Positions 7,888 to 17,900 of a DNA stretch of 64,000 nt are shown here, one piece after another. The notes under the pieces are model-generated. The model worked only from the letters and a program-made list of their open reading frames with translations. It did no database searches and was not told the origin of the DNA. The DNA lies in assembly GCA_965215035.1 (NCBI GenBank), contig OZ244040.1, forward strand, positions 3,472,001-3,536,000, in the 5' to 3' direction. The stretch is from Azophilus sp965215035. GTDB taxonomy: Bacteria; Pseudomonadota; Gammaproteobacteria; Pseudomonadales; Azotimanducaceae. Position 1 is the first letter of the stretch. Every line of letters starts with the position of its first letter. The translations under genes and the position numbers were made by a program.

Positions 7888-8957
7888 CGCAGCCGCCCCG
7901 TGCGCAGGTAACTTTTCTGCCGCTTGTGGGTCGCGCGCCGGTACAGCGGGAACTCTTCGAAATAGAGGCGGACCTTGCGCCACCGCCCATAGAGCCCCAG
8001 GGGCTCGTAGACCAGGAACAAAATCAGGATCAGGCCGAAGATACCCGGCTCCAGGCCCGGTATCTGGCCGACCGCCGGTGGCACGGCGTCCCTGAATAGC
8101 GCAATCCCCTGGGGCAGGAGGCCGATGAACATGGCACCGAAAATCACCCCGTGCATAGACCCCAATCCCCCGACCACGACCATCAGCAACAACTGTATGG
8201 ACATGATCAGCGTGAACGCATCCGGGGCGAGATAGCTGATCTTGTGGGCGAACAGCCCACCCGCAAGACCCGTGAATCCAGCCGAGATGGCGAACGCCAG
8301 GCTCTTGGTATAGGCGAGGTGGATGCCCATGCTCTCCGCGGAGGTCTCGGAATCGCGCACCGCCACCATGGCCCGGCCAGTGGGGCTGCGCAACCAGTTG
8401 AGCGCCGCGACCAGACAGAAAAACAGTGTAACCAGACACAGATAATAGAAAGCCACCGGGGTCGAGAGATCCAACAGGAACCGCGCCTTGGGCACCGCCA
8501 TACCGCGATAGCCGCCGGTAACCGGCACCCAGTGCGCCAGCACCTGTTCCACAATCACCGCGAAGGCCAGGGTGGCGACGGCGAGATAGATACCGGTCAT
8601 GCGTAACGCCGGGATGCCGACAACGCCGCCCACTATCGCGGTCAGGCCGGTGGCAGCGGCCAGCGCCAGCGGAAAGGGCCAGCCATGATTCAGCAGCCAG
8701 GCATGGGCGTAGGCGCCAATCGCCAGAAAGGCCGCATGGCCCAGGCTCACCTGGCCGGTATAGCCGACCAGCAGCATGAGCCCGATGCCGGCGATCGCAT
8801 AAATGTAGACAAGCGCCAGTTCGCCCAGATAGAAGCGATCCAGCACCAGCGGCGCCAGCAGCACGACCAGGCCCAGCAGGCCGTACCAGAAACGCTGCCC
8901 ATTGTGCTCGAACAGGTCGATATCCTGGCTGTAGTGGGTTTTGCGAATGAAACGCAT
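7884..8957 (-). CDS. livM: Branched-chain amino acid-type ABC transporter permease LivM
   Basis: Inner-membrane permease of 357 residues with about ten hydrophobic segments and the family motif GYTGQVSLGHAAFLAIGAY near the first third. The EAA-like loop lies in the middle (VRDSETSAESMGIHLAYTK). The C-terminal 40 residues are basic and cytoplasmic. It forms the channel with LivH and is translationally coupled to livG. No periplasmic binding-protein gene (livJ/K) is found in this operon, so the ligand-capturing subunit must be elsewhere or lost. Confidence 0.95.
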   Translation of the reverse strand: MRFIRKTHYSQDIDLFEHNGQRFWYGLLGLVVLLAPLVLDRFYLGELALVYIYAIAGIGLMLLVGYTGQVSLGHAAFLAIGAYAHAWLLNHGWPFPLALAAATGLTAIVGGVVGIPALRMTGIYLAVATLAFAVIVEQVLAHWVPVTGGYRGMAVPKARFLLDLSTPVAFYYLCLVTLFFCLVAALNWLRSPTGRAMVAVRDSETSAESMGIHLAYTKSLAFAISAGFTGLAGGLFAHKISYLAPDAFTLIMSIQLLLMVVVGGLGSMHGVIFGAMFIGLLPQGIALFRDAVPPAVGQIPGLEPGIFGLILILFLVYEPLGLYGRWRKVRLYFEEFPLYRRATHKRQKSYLRTGRLR

Positions 8958-9047
8958 CGGCCTAGCGGGGGCATTCAGCCCGGCGGGCGGCGCTTTGGCG
9001 GGCGCGACCTTGACTCATCGGCTGCCGACTCCGGGAGATCAAGGGGT

Positions 9048-9917
9048 TTAGACCTTCTTCCGTTGCATGGTGGCGAAGAGGCCTTCGGGCCGCACCATAA
9101 GCATGACCAGCAACAGCACGTAGGCGCTGACCTCCGAGAAGCCCGGCCACAGATAGCGGCCGGCAAACTGCTCGACCAGGCCGATAAGCAGGCCGCCGAG
9201 CAGCGCACCCGGCAGGTTGCCGAAACCTCCGACAATGGCCGCCGCGAAGGCCTTGATACCGATGAATCCCATGATGGGGTCAATAAGCGAAACCGGTGCC
9301 ATCAAAACGCCCGCGCAGGCCGATAGAACCGCCGATAGCGCCCAAACCAGTGAGAAGACCCGCTTAACCGGAATGCCGACATAGAAGGCCGCCAGTTGAT
9401 TCTGGGACGCGGCCTGCATGGCAATGCCCAGGCGCGTGAACCGGAAGAACAGGTACAGCAACCCGCAGAGCAGCAGCGTACCCCCCATGATGGCGATGTC
9501 CTCCGCCCCCACCACCAGGGTGCCCCAGTGCCAGACGATGCCCGCATAGGGAACATCGAGAGCGCGTGGCTCGTTGCCCCAGGTGGCACCCGCGATGGCG
9601 CGCAGGAGGAAGCCGAGCCCGATGGTCAGCATCAGCACCGCAAAGTGCGGCTCGCCGATCATCGGCCGCAGCAACAGGCGCTCCAGCAGCGCCCCCACTC
9701 CGGCCATGACAACAACCGCCGCCAGCAGGCCGGCGACAAAGGGCCAGTCGAGCAGGTTGATGAACACCACGGCCATGAACGCGCCGATCATCATGATGTC
9801 GCCCTGGGCGAAGTTGACCATCTCGGTGGCCTTGTAGATGAGCACGAAACCGAGCGCGATCAGGCCGTAGACACAGCCCTGGGACAGACCGCTGACGAGA
9901 AGCTGGGCAACCTCCAC
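9048..9917 (-). CDS. livH: Branched-chain amino acid-type ABC transporter permease LivH
   Basis: A 289-residue polytopic permease, first gene of the livHMGF-ligase operon. It starts MEVAQLLVSGLSQGCVYGL and carries the family segment ATEMVNFAQGDIMMIGAF. It shows about eight hydrophobic segments. A 90-base spacer separates it from livM. Upstream, instead of a binding-protein gene, there is a 476-base spacer with repeats. Confidence 0.95.
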   Translation of the reverse strand: MEVAQLLVSGLSQGCVYGLIALGFVLIYKATEMVNFAQGDIMMIGAFMAVVFINLLDWPFVAGLLAAVVVMAGVGALLERLLLRPMIGEPHFAVLMLTIGLGFLLRAIAGATWGNEPRALDVPYAGIVWHWGTLVVGAEDIAIMGGTLLLCGLLYLFFRFTRLGIAMQAASQNQLAAFYVGIPVKRVFSLVWALSAVLSACAGVLMAPVSLIDPIMGFIGIKAFAAAIVGGFGNLPGALLGGLLIGLVEQFAGRYLWPGFSEVSAYVLLLVMLMVRPEGLFATMQRKKV

Positions 9918-10393
9918 AATCAGGCCCTGGTGTACCGTCCCACAAACACGCCTATGGACTTCAAACGCATGTTCAGAGACCTTTTAGGGCTCGCGAGCGC
10001 ACCCGTAGGGAAGGCAATTTGCGGGCGGAGGTTGTCGATCCTCGCATTCTCTCGCTCCCGCACCCTTAGGGAAGGCGAGCCCGCCTGGCGTGCCGGGCGA
10101 ACAGGCCGCATACCGATGGGCACCGGATGCGATCAACGCCACCCGTTCCGGTACCGGCTGTGGAAAACCGCTTCGCCAAGTGGTGGCCCCCATACTCCGG
10201 CCCAACGCAATCAGATCCCGCCGTAAGCACGGGCAGTGTATCAGTTTGAATCCCGGCCCTGCCGAATCACCTGTGTGCCGTGCCCTTGCTCGATACACAG
10301 ATGCAAACCGATACACCACCCGCAAGCGCGGGAGTATCACATTAATCGGCAAAGGGTGGTAGATTTGTCCTCTCGATTAACACGAGGAACACC
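9918..10393. other. Spacer with short direct repeats and a 79-bp element
   Basis: This spacer separates livH from the peroxiredoxin gene. It holds two imperfect copies of GCACCC[G/T]TAGGGAAGGC (near 10000 and 10060) and one 79-bp inverted-repeat element at 10237-10315. No coding sequence is supported. A binding-protein gene would be expected here for a liv operon and is absent. Confidence 0.6.
10237..10315 (+). repeat. 79-bp inverted-repeat element, copy 1
   Basis: Begins TGTATCAGTTTG and ends CAAACCGATACA, near-perfect 12-bp terminal inverted repeats around a conserved centre (CCCGGCCCTGCCGAATC, then TGTGTGCCGTGCCC). Three other copies lie at 18544, 22921 (reverse, decayed end) and 41335. 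Flanks GGCAG and CCACC are shared with the 41335 copy, so the unit may extend about five bases on each side. Confidence 0.85.
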
Positions 10394-11053
10394 ATGACGC
10401 TAAGAATCAACGCCACCGCGCCCAACTTCACGGCGGAGACCACCCAGGGCACCATAGATTTCCACGACTGGATCGGCGACGGATGGGCCATTCTGTTCTC
10501 GCACCCCAAGGACTTCACCCCGGTTTGCACAACCGAACTGGGTTACATGGCCGGTCTGGCGCCCGAGTTCGCCAAGCGCAACTGCAAGATCCTGGGCTTG
10601 AGTGTCGACCCGGTGGCCAACCACTCCGCCTGGTCCAAGGACATCGAGGAGACCCAGGGCCACGCGGTCAACTACCCGCTTATCGGCGACCCGGAACTGG
10701 TCGTGGCCAAGCTCTACGACATGCTGCCGGCCGAGGCGGGAGACACCTCCGAGGGCCGCACCCCGGCCGACAACGCCACCGTTCGGTCGGTATTCGTGAT
10801 CGGACCGGACAAGAGCATCAAGGCCATGCTGACCTATCCGATGAGCACCGGGCGCAACTTCGACGAAGTACTGCGTTTGCTGGATTCCTGCCAGTTGACC
10901 GCCAGGCACCAGGTCGCAACGCCGGTGAACTGGCAACAGGGAGAGGACGTCATCATCGTGCCGGCGGTCTCCGATGAAGTGGCCAGGAAGAAGTTCCCGG
11001 AGGGGTGGCGGGCACCCAAGCCCTATTTGCGAATCGTGCCACAGCCGGAATAG
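10394..11053 (+). CDS. 1-Cys peroxiredoxin (Prx6 type)
   Basis: A 219-residue thiol peroxidase reducing H2O2 and organic hydroperoxides. The peroxidatic cysteine is C45 in the motif TPVCTTELG. The long C-terminal arm (VNWQQGEDVIIVP, then FPEGWRAPKPYLR) is typical of the Prx6 group, and there is no second resolving cysteine at the usual place. The ATG at 10394 follows a GAGG ribosome site. No signal peptide is present, so it is cytosolic. The NRAMP-like gene follows after 27 bases and may be co-transcribed. Confidence 0.95.
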   Translation: MTLRINATAPNFTAETTQGTIDFHDWIGDGWAILFSHPKDFTPVCTTELGYMAGLAPEFAKRNCKILGLSVDPVANHSAWSKDIEETQGHAVNYPLIGDPELVVAKLYDMLPAEAGDTSEGRTPADNATVRSVFVIGPDKSIKAMLTYPMSTGRNFDEVLRLLDSCQLTARHQVATPVNWQQGEDVIIVPAVSDEVARKKFPEGWRAPKPYLRIVPQPE

Positions 11054-11080
11054 CCGCCGCAGCCATCCGGCGTCCCGGGC

Positions 11081-12331
11081 ATGAACCCGTCGGGAACGGC
11101 ATCCGGGCGCCTAGCGGCGCTCGGGCCCGGCATTCTCTACGCGGCCGCCGCCATTGGCGTCTCCCATGTTGTGCAATCCACCCGGGCCGGCGCCGTCTAT
11201 GGCCTAGTGATGATTGTGGTGATTGCCGTGGTGGGTATCGTCAAGTACCCGGCAATTCGGTTCGGCAGCCAGTACTCCGCCGCCACCGGCAAGAGCCTGC
11301 CGGAGAACTATGTCGATCAAGGCTGGTGGGCGGTGCTGATCTACCTGGTTGCCCAGCTCGCCACCCTGTGGTTCGTGCTGGCCGCCGTCGCCATTACCAC
11401 CGCCGGGCTGGTGCTTACGGTATTCGCATTGGCGATGAGCCCCACCACCCTGGCCGGTTGGCTCATGGCCGGCACCGCGGCGCTGCTCACCATCGGCCAC
11501 TATCGGTGGCTGGAGCGCGTCGGCAAGCTGCTGGTGTTCCTGCTCGCGGTCATGGTGGTGGTTGCGGCGGGTGCGTCTGTGCCCCGCATCGATTGGGGGG
11601 TTGAGAACTTCGCGCTCGCTCGCCTGGATATCCCGCTGTTGATGTTCGTGGTCGCCATGGCGGGCTGGATGCCGACGCCGGTGGATACCGCCATTTTCAA
11701 CTCCGTCTGGACAAGCGCCAAAATGCGCGAGTCGGGGATGCCCATCTCCCATGCGGCGGCGCGGTTCGATTTCAACCTGGGCTACCTGACCGCGATGCTG
11801 CTGGCGGTCGGCTTCCTGATGCTCGGTGTCGCCGTTATGCATGAAGCGGGCGTGGCGCCGAAGGATTCCCCCCCGGAATTCGCCGCCCAAGTCATTGCGC
11901 TCTTTACCGAAACGATGGGTGGCTGGAGCTTCTACCTGATCGGCGCCACGGCGGTCGCCGCGATGTTCTCCACCCTGCTGACGGTCATGGATGGCTACCC
12001 CCGGCAGTTCGCCTATGTTGTTGCCCGGCTGCGGGGAACGGAAGCTCCGGCATGGTTCGTGCCGGCACTGGTATGGGCCGGGGGGGCCGGCGCCTTTATC
12101 CTATTGGCGACGCTGCTCGAATCCTTTACCCGGTTCATCGACCTAACCACCACCCTCGGGTTCGTGATGGCACCCATCTACGCCTTCCTTAACCATCGCG
12201 CCATGCTGGGCGCGGAGGTGCCGCCCGCCTACAGGCCGTCGCCGGGGCTTAAGCTCTGGAGCAGCGCGGGGCTGGCGGTACTTACCGTCGCCAGTGCCGT
12301 CTACCTGTACGTCCGGTTCATTCACGGCTGA
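11081..12331 (+). CDS. NRAMP-superfamily-related membrane transporter
   Basis: A 416-residue protein with about eleven hydrophobic segments. The start of the first segment (LGPGILYAAAAIGVSHVVQ) and the sixth (MAGWMPTPVDTAIFN) occupy the positions of the NRAMP metal-binding helices. The canonical DPGN motif is replaced by GPGI and the MPH motif by MPTP, so the Asp, Asn and Met that coordinate Mn2+/Fe2+ are not conserved. It therefore belongs to a divergent NRAMP-related branch whose substrate is unknown; transition-metal transport should not be assumed. It follows the peroxiredoxin by 27 bases. Confidence 0.8.
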   Translation: MNPSGTASGRLAALGPGILYAAAAIGVSHVVQSTRAGAVYGLVMIVVIAVVGIVKYPAIRFGSQYSAATGKSLPENYVDQGWWAVLIYLVAQLATLWFVLAAVAITTAGLVLTVFALAMSPTTLAGWLMAGTAALLTIGHYRWLERVGKLLVFLLAVMVVVAAGASVPRIDWGVENFALARLDIPLLMFVVAMAGWMPTPVDTAIFNSVWTSAKMRESGMPISHAAARFDFNLGYLTAMLLAVGFLMLGVAVMHEAGVAPKDSPPEFAAQVIALFTETMGGWSFYLIGATAVAAMFSTLLTVMDGYPRQFAYVVARLRGTEAPAWFVPALVWAGGAGAFILLATLLESFTRFIDLTTTLGFVMAPIYAFLNHRAMLGAEVPPAYRPSPGLKLWSSAGLAVLTVASAVYLYVRFIHG

Positions 12332-12493
12332 AAACGCCCTCCGGGTTGCGTTCCGGGTCCGCATCTCCATTTTGCCATTCCATTTTGATTCCACATTTGC
12401 TGTGAACTGCTTACAGCATTAGCCCCTAGCATAGATGTCAACCGATTGCAGGCCGCACCTATTGCCAAGGTGGATGACGTGAACGGAATCGAT

Positions 12494-12595
12494 ATGAAAG
12501 AGAGCGATGCGCCGCTGACGGTGAACGAAGCCGCACTTCTCCTCGGTGCCTTCGCTACGCTGATAGTAAGCATGCTCTCATTTCTCGCCCTGTAA
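12494..12595 (+). CDS. Possible small single-pass membrane protein (33 residues)
   Basis: ATG at 12494 to TAA at 12595 encodes MKESDAPLTVNEAALLLGAF followed by a hydrophobic run ending SFLAL. Residues about 12-33 are hydrophobic enough for one membrane helix. A weak CGGA ribosome site lies seven bases upstream, and an in-frame GTG at 12479 would add five residues. A strong intrinsic terminator sits about 50 bases after the stop, with no other gene between it and the transporter, so a short transcript from here is plausible. I recognise no family. Confidence 0.4.
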   Translation: MKESDAPLTVNEAALLLGAFATLIVSMLSFLAL

Positions 12596-12646
12596 CCGGC
12601 CAATCCCAACTCTCCGTAGAGACCTTGTGAAGACCTATCTGGCCAA

Positions 12647-12671
12647 CCCCGCGCAAGCGGGGTTTTTTTTT
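12647..12671 (+). terminator. Rho-independent terminator
   Basis: CCCCGC - GCAA - GCGGGG stem-loop with a GNRA-like tetraloop, followed by nine T residues. It ends the transcript of the NRAMP-like gene or of the small ORF at 12494. Confidence 0.9.
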
Positions 12672-12676
12672 GCGGC

Positions 12677-12771
12677 TTGTAGCGATCGGTTGACGACCCC
12701 CGACCCGTAGTGGTTATGCGACTTGCGGGGCTCGGCATGGGGTGGTTTGTCGACATGTCCTTATAGGTTCC
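12677..12771 (+). repeat. 95-bp dispersed repeat, copy A
   Basis: Starts TTGTAGCGATC and ends TTATAGGTTCC. About 80% identical by eye to 23404-23497 in the same orientation. Conserved blocks are GTAGTGGTTATGCGA and GGGCTCGGCATG. It follows immediately after a terminator. No open frame is shared between the copies. Confidence 0.75.
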
Positions 12772-13144
12772 ATTTCCTGCGCCTCGGCCCACTACCCGAA
12801 GATGATTGCCGCGCGTCACGGACCTCGCCGTCGGATAGGGGGCGGAGCGTATGGGCGCTCCCGAGCTCGTTCGAGAAGCGGCTCAAGCCAATGCCCGGCT
12901 GGCCCAGGTGCTCCCGCAGATGCCCCAAACCCGCGAGCACGGGCAGGACCGGCAGATGGTCGTAGTGCCCCTCGTGGAGGTGGGCGAACGGTGGTTATGC
13001 GCATGGGTTGCACAGCGATGGTGGGCTATGCGAAAGTCCTTGGTGCGAGTAACTGATTGATTACAAAAACCATTGGTTTTATCTGTTCAAGAATGATCCC
13101 GGCTGGCGCCAGCCCGGGGCACAGATCAACGGAGGCTACCCGGC
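12772..13144. other. Spacer with no confident gene
   Basis: Between the repeat and glyoxalase. A 69-codon open frame (12851-13060) is present but has no ribosome site, recognisable domain or convincing composition, so it is left uncalled. Nothing else structured was seen apart from an AGCCCGGGGC-like stretch before the glyoxalase ribosome site GGAGG (13131-13135). Confidence 0.4.
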
Positions 13145-13564
13145 ATGAAGTATCTGCACACTATGGTTCGCGTAACCGATATCGACGATTCCCTGGACTT
13201 CTATTGCAACAAGCTGGGCCTTCGGGAAGTCGGCCGGCATGAAAACGAAGCTGGCCGCTTCACCCTGGTGTTTCTGGCCGCCCCGGGCGATGAGTCCGCC
13301 CAGATTGAACTGACCTGGAACTGGGACCCGGAAGAGCTGAACGGCGGGCGCAATTTCGGCCACCTCGCCTACGAGGTGGAAGACATCTATGCCACATGCC
13401 AACACCTCATGGACTCCGGCGTGACCATCAACCGTCCGCCCCGGGACGGGCGCATGGCGTTTGTGCGCTCACCGGACGGCGTATCCGTAGAGCTGCTGCA
13501 GCGTGGCGCGGCGCTACCGCCCGCCAATCCCTGGCAGGACATGGGAAACACCGGCGTCTGGTAA
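13145..13564 (+). CDS. gloA: Glyoxalase I (lactoylglutathione lyase)
   Basis: Converts the methylglyoxal-glutathione hemithioacetal to S-lactoylglutathione. The 139-residue product aligns well with E. coli GloA (LHTMVRVTDIDDSLDFYCNK; IELTWNW). The four metal ligands are present at H5, E55, H73 and E116, the arrangement of the Ni/Co-dependent bacterial class. A GGAGG-type ribosome site precedes the ATG. It stands alone, with no glyoxalase II gene nearby. Confidence 0.96.
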   Translation: MKYLHTMVRVTDIDDSLDFYCNKLGLREVGRHENEAGRFTLVFLAAPGDESAQIELTWNWDPEELNGGRNFGHLAYEVEDIYATCQHLMDSGVTINRPPRDGRMAFVRSPDGVSVELLQRGAALPPANPWQDMGNTGVW

Positions 13565-13762
13565 CCGCACCGCAGCGGTGATTGGCATTATGGATTGGGC
13601 CGCCTTCGTCAGCCGCGCACCTTAAGGAGCCGGCAATTCTCACAACGGCAGTAGCCCTGCCCGGAACAATGTGTTACTTTTCGTAGCACTTTGGCCGTTC
13701 TACTGCCCGCTTCGGGGGCAACTGGAGCATCGGTCAGTGGAACTGGGCTGCAGGATCATCCC

Positions 13763-14941
13763 ATGCGACCTACCTACATAACCGCGATCACCATCGCCGC
13801 CGTCCTCGGTATCTGGCTGCTTTCCGGAACCATTGGCTCCGAAGACCCGCCCCCCAATCCCACGCCCGCGGAACTGGCCAAGCAACGCGCGGCCATGGCG
13901 CAGGACCGCCCACCCACCCGGGTCCGCGCCCGGGTCATCCAGGCTACGCCCCAATTCCAACACCTGCGCGTGCGCGGCAAGACCGAGAACAAGCGCACCG
14001 TACAGGTGCGCGCCGAATTGACGGGAACCATCGTGCGGCGGCCCGTGGAACGCGGCACCCGGGTGGCCGCTGGCGATGCGCTATGCGAAATCTCCATCGA
14101 GGACCGCCGGGCCGCCCTGGCGGAGGCCCGGCAAGCCGTGAACCAAGCGCGCATCGAATACGAGGGCCGCCTTGAACTCAAGGCCCGGGGGCTGCAGTCC
14201 GAGACCGCCATAGCCCAGGCCAAGGCTAGCCTGGCGAGCGCCGAAGCAAAGCTGCGGCGCAGCGAACTGGGTATGGCAAGAACCACCGTCCGCGCGCCCT
14301 TCGGCGGCATCGTCGAGGACATCCACCAGGAAGTCGGCGACTACGTCACCCCCGGCGCCCCCTGCGCCACCATCGTCGATCTCGACCCGATGCTGCTCGT
14401 CGGCCGCATCTCCGAGGCCGACGTGTTGCGGGTAGCGGTGGGGCAACAAGCAACCGGCGTCTTGAGCGACGGGCGCGAAGTACGCGGCCGAATTCGCTTC
14501 ATCGGCCAACAGAGTGACCCGGCCACCCGAACCTATCGAATCGAGATACCGGTGGCCAACCCGAACTACGAGCTGCGCAGCGGCATCACCACCGAGATTT
14601 CGGTGCCCATCGCCGAGGTTCCCGCACAGCATGTGAGCCCGGCGCTCTTTGCCCTAGACGATAGCGGCGTAATCGGCGTTCGCACCGTGGGCGACGATGG
14701 CCGCGTTCGCTTTCACCCCGTGGAAATCGTCCGGGAAGACGCCGGCGGCGTCTGGGTGTCGGGCCTGCCCTCCGTGGCAACGCTGATTACCGTCGGCCAG
14801 GAGCTGGTGGTTCCCGGAGAATTGGTCGAGGTCGACTTTGAACCGGCCAGCGAGATGCCGGCCGCCGCCCCCCCGCCGGCAACCACCGGCGATGAACCCC
14901 ATACCTCGTCCATCGCCGGACACCAGGCGGCCAGCGCATGA
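13763..14941 (+). CDS. RND efflux periplasmic adaptor (membrane fusion protein)
   Basis: The periplasmic adaptor connects the RND pump to an outer-membrane channel. The ATG at 13763 with an AGGA ribosome site gives MRPTYITAITIAAVLGIWLL, an inner-membrane anchor, and is preferred over an in-frame start at 13691. Biotinyl-lipoyl halves (VRAELTGTIVRRPVERGTRV; APFGGIVEDIHQEVGDYV) flank a helical hairpin at about residues 105-165, followed by beta-barrel and membrane-proximal domains. The tail is rich in Pro and Ala. It overlaps the pump gene by four bases (ATGA). No TolC-type outer-membrane gene is in the operon. Confidence 0.93.
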   Translation: MRPTYITAITIAAVLGIWLLSGTIGSEDPPPNPTPAELAKQRAAMAQDRPPTRVRARVIQATPQFQHLRVRGKTENKRTVQVRAELTGTIVRRPVERGTRVAAGDALCEISIEDRRAALAEARQAVNQARIEYEGRLELKARGLQSETAIAQAKASLASAEAKLRRSELGMARTTVRAPFGGIVEDIHQEVGDYVTPGAPCATIVDLDPMLLVGRISEADVLRVAVGQQATGVLSDGREVRGRIRFIGQQSDPATRTYRIEIPVANPNYELRSGITTEISVPIAEVPAQHVSPALFALDDSGVIGVRTVGDDGRVRFHPVEIVREDAGGVWVSGLPSVATLITVGQELVVPGELVEVDFEPASEMPAAAPPPATTGDEPHTSSIAGHQAASA

Positions 14942-17900
14942 ACACCATCATCGACGCCGCCATCAATCGCTGCAAGACCACGTTGATGGTCATGGCCATG
15001 GTGGTCATCGCCGGCTTGTTTGCCCGCAACGCCATTCCCGTAGCCAACGAGCCGAACATCCAGGTGCCGCTCTTCGTGGTGACCGTCATCCACGAGGGCA
15101 TAGCCCCGGAAGACGCCGAGCGCCTGCTGGCCATGCCCCTGGAGATCGAACTGCGCAACGTCGAGGGAATTGAGGAGTTCACCTCCTATGCATCGGAAGG
15201 GTCGGCATCGGTGGTGGTGGAGTTCGACGCCAACTTCGACCTCAACCGCGCCCTGCTCGATGTCCGGGAGGCCGTGGACCGGGCCAAGCCCGAAATGCCA
15301 AGCACCATCGAAGAGCCGATCATCCGCGAGACCACGACGGAGGACTTTCCGATTCTGCAGGTCAACCTGGTTGGTGGCAACGCGCCAGAGCGGGTGCTCT
15401 ACGACCTCGCCGTCGAGTTGAAGGATGCGATCGAGACCATTCCGGATGTACTCGATGTCGAGATGCAGGGGCACCGAGAGGAGGTGCTGGAAGCGGTTAT
15501 CGACCCGAATGCCCTAGAGGCCTACCGAATCTCCAATGACGAACTGCTCAACACCATCGTCCGCAACAACAGGCTAATACCCGCCGGCAGCCTCGATACC
15601 GGGCGGGGACGCTTCTCCGTCAAGGTGCCGAGCGTCATCGAGGAAGCCCAGGACGTTTTCGACTTGCCGGTGCGGGTCAAGGACGACACCGTCATCACCC
15701 TTGGCGATGTCGCAACGGTGCGCAGAACCTTCAAGGACCGCACAGGCTATGCACGGGTGAACGGCGAGGGGGCCATTTCCCTTAACATCCTAAAGCGCGC
15801 CAACGCCAATATCGTTGACACCGTCGACGCCGTGAAGGAAACCGTGGACCGGTTCCGCCCCAACCTGCCCGGCAAGGTTTCCGTCTTCTATTCCCAGGAC
15901 CAGGCACCCTGGGCACTGCAGCAGGTGACCGAACTGCAGGGGAATATTTTCACGGCACTCGCGCTCGTCATGGTCATAGTCGTGGCGGCCATGGGTTTCC
16001 GCAGCGGCATCATCGTCGGGCTCGGTATTCCCGTATCCTTCCTGTTTTCGATGATTCCGCTCTACCTACTCGGTTACACCTTCAATTTCATGGTCATGTT
16101 CGGCATGCTGCTCGGTCTCGGCATGCTGATCGACGGCGCCATCGTCGTGACCGAGTACGCCGACCGGAAAATGGTCGAGGGCTTCGACCGCCGCAGCGCC
16201 TACACCCTGGCCGCCAAGCGCATGCTCTGGCCCGTTGCCGCTTCGGTGGCGACCACCCTCGCCGCCTTCCTGCCCCTGATGTTCTGGCCCGGCGTTTCCG
16301 GTCAGTTCATGCGCTATTTACCGGTCACCGTGTTCACGGTGCTGACCGGCTCGCTACTCTATGCGCTGATCTTCGGGCCGGTACTCGGCAGCCTATTCGG
16401 CCGGGCCGGTAGCCGAGATGCGGCCTCGGTGGCGACCCTTAGGCAACTGGAAGAAGGCGACCCGACCAGTCGGCCGACGCTCACCGGCCTGTACGCGCGG
16501 CTGCTCCGATTTGCCGCCCGACGCGCCTGGGCGACCCTGTCGCTGATACTGGCCATGGTCGCCAGCTCGTTCTGGGCGTATGGCGAGTTCGGGCGCGGCA
16601 TCACCTTCTTTTCCCATTCGGAAGCCAAGTTCGCCATCGCCACGGTACGTGCCCGGGGCAATCTGTCCGCCAACGAGATCAACGCCCTGGTCGGCGAGGT
16701 GGAGGAGCGAATACTGCATACCGGCGACATTCTCGATGTCAATACGCACACCACCCCGCCGGGCCAGTTGTTCTGGAGCGGCGGCGGTTTCGACATCGTC
16801 GGCCGGATATTCATCGAACTGCACGACGAGAACGACCGGGACCGCTCCACCACGCAAATACTGCAGGAGATACGAGACCGCACGGCGCGGCTCTCCGGTA
16901 TCACCGTGGAGGTCCGGCAAATGGAGCAGGGGCCGAGCCAGGGCAAGCCGATCAAGATCGAATTCGCATCCCACGACAAGTCGCTCCTAGAGCCGGCGGT
17001 GCAACGGGTATTGAACTACATGGAGCAGGATGTCGAAGGGCTACGCGATATCGACGACACGCGCTTCCTGCCCGGCATCGAGTGGGAACTCAGCGTAGAT
17101 CGTGCGCAAGCGGCGCTGTACGGTGCCGATGTCTCCCAGGTGGGCGTCGCCGTGCAGTTGATCACCAACGGCGTCAAGGTCGGTGAATATCGGCCGGACC
17201 GGTCCGATGACGCGGTGGACATCCGCGTGCGCTATCCCCTGGAAGCGCGCGGCGTCGGCGCACTCGACGAACTGAGAATCAGCACCCCGGGCGGGCTCGT
17301 GCCCATCTCCAACTTCGTGCGCCGCAACGCCGTTCCCAATGTGGACACCATTCAACGTTTCAACGGCATCCCCGTAAAGTACATTCGCGCCGATGTGGCA
17401 CCGGGCGTACTGGAGGACGACAAGGTCAGGCAGATTCAGGCTTGGCTTGCGGACCAGGATTTCGACCCGCGCCTACAGATTCGGTTCCGCGGCACCAACG
17501 AAGAACAACAGGATGCCATAGCATTCGTACTGGTCGCGTTCCTGCTGTCGTTGCTGCTCATGTTCATGCTGCTGGTAACCCAGTTCAACAGCTTCTACCA
17601 GTCTGTGCTGATCCTGTTCGCCGTGGTGCTGTCCACCGCCGGCGTGCTGCTCGGCCTCTTGGTCACCGACCAGCCCTTCAGCGCCGTGCTCACGGGGGTT
17701 GGGCTCGTGGCGCTGGCCGGCATCGTTGTCAACAACAATATTGTGCTGATCGATACCTACAATCATCTGCGCCGGGAACACCCGGAACTCGACTACATCA
17801 CCCTGATCGTGCGCACCGGCGCACAGCGCCTGCGGCCCGTGATGTTAACCACCCTCACCACGGTGTGCGGGCTCCTGCCCCTGGCCAGCAATTTCAGCAT

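Noticed and set aside
9396..10226. 276-codon plus-strand open frame
   Set aside because: It lies antisense to livH and runs into the repeat-bearing spacer; the peptide is Gln/His/Arg-rich with no domain.
12400..12416. LexA-box-like CTGT...ACAG
   Set aside because: The gap is nine bases, whereas the gammaproteobacterial LexA site needs eight.
12851..13060. 69-codon open frame
   Set aside because: No ribosome site, no conserved motif and no operon context.
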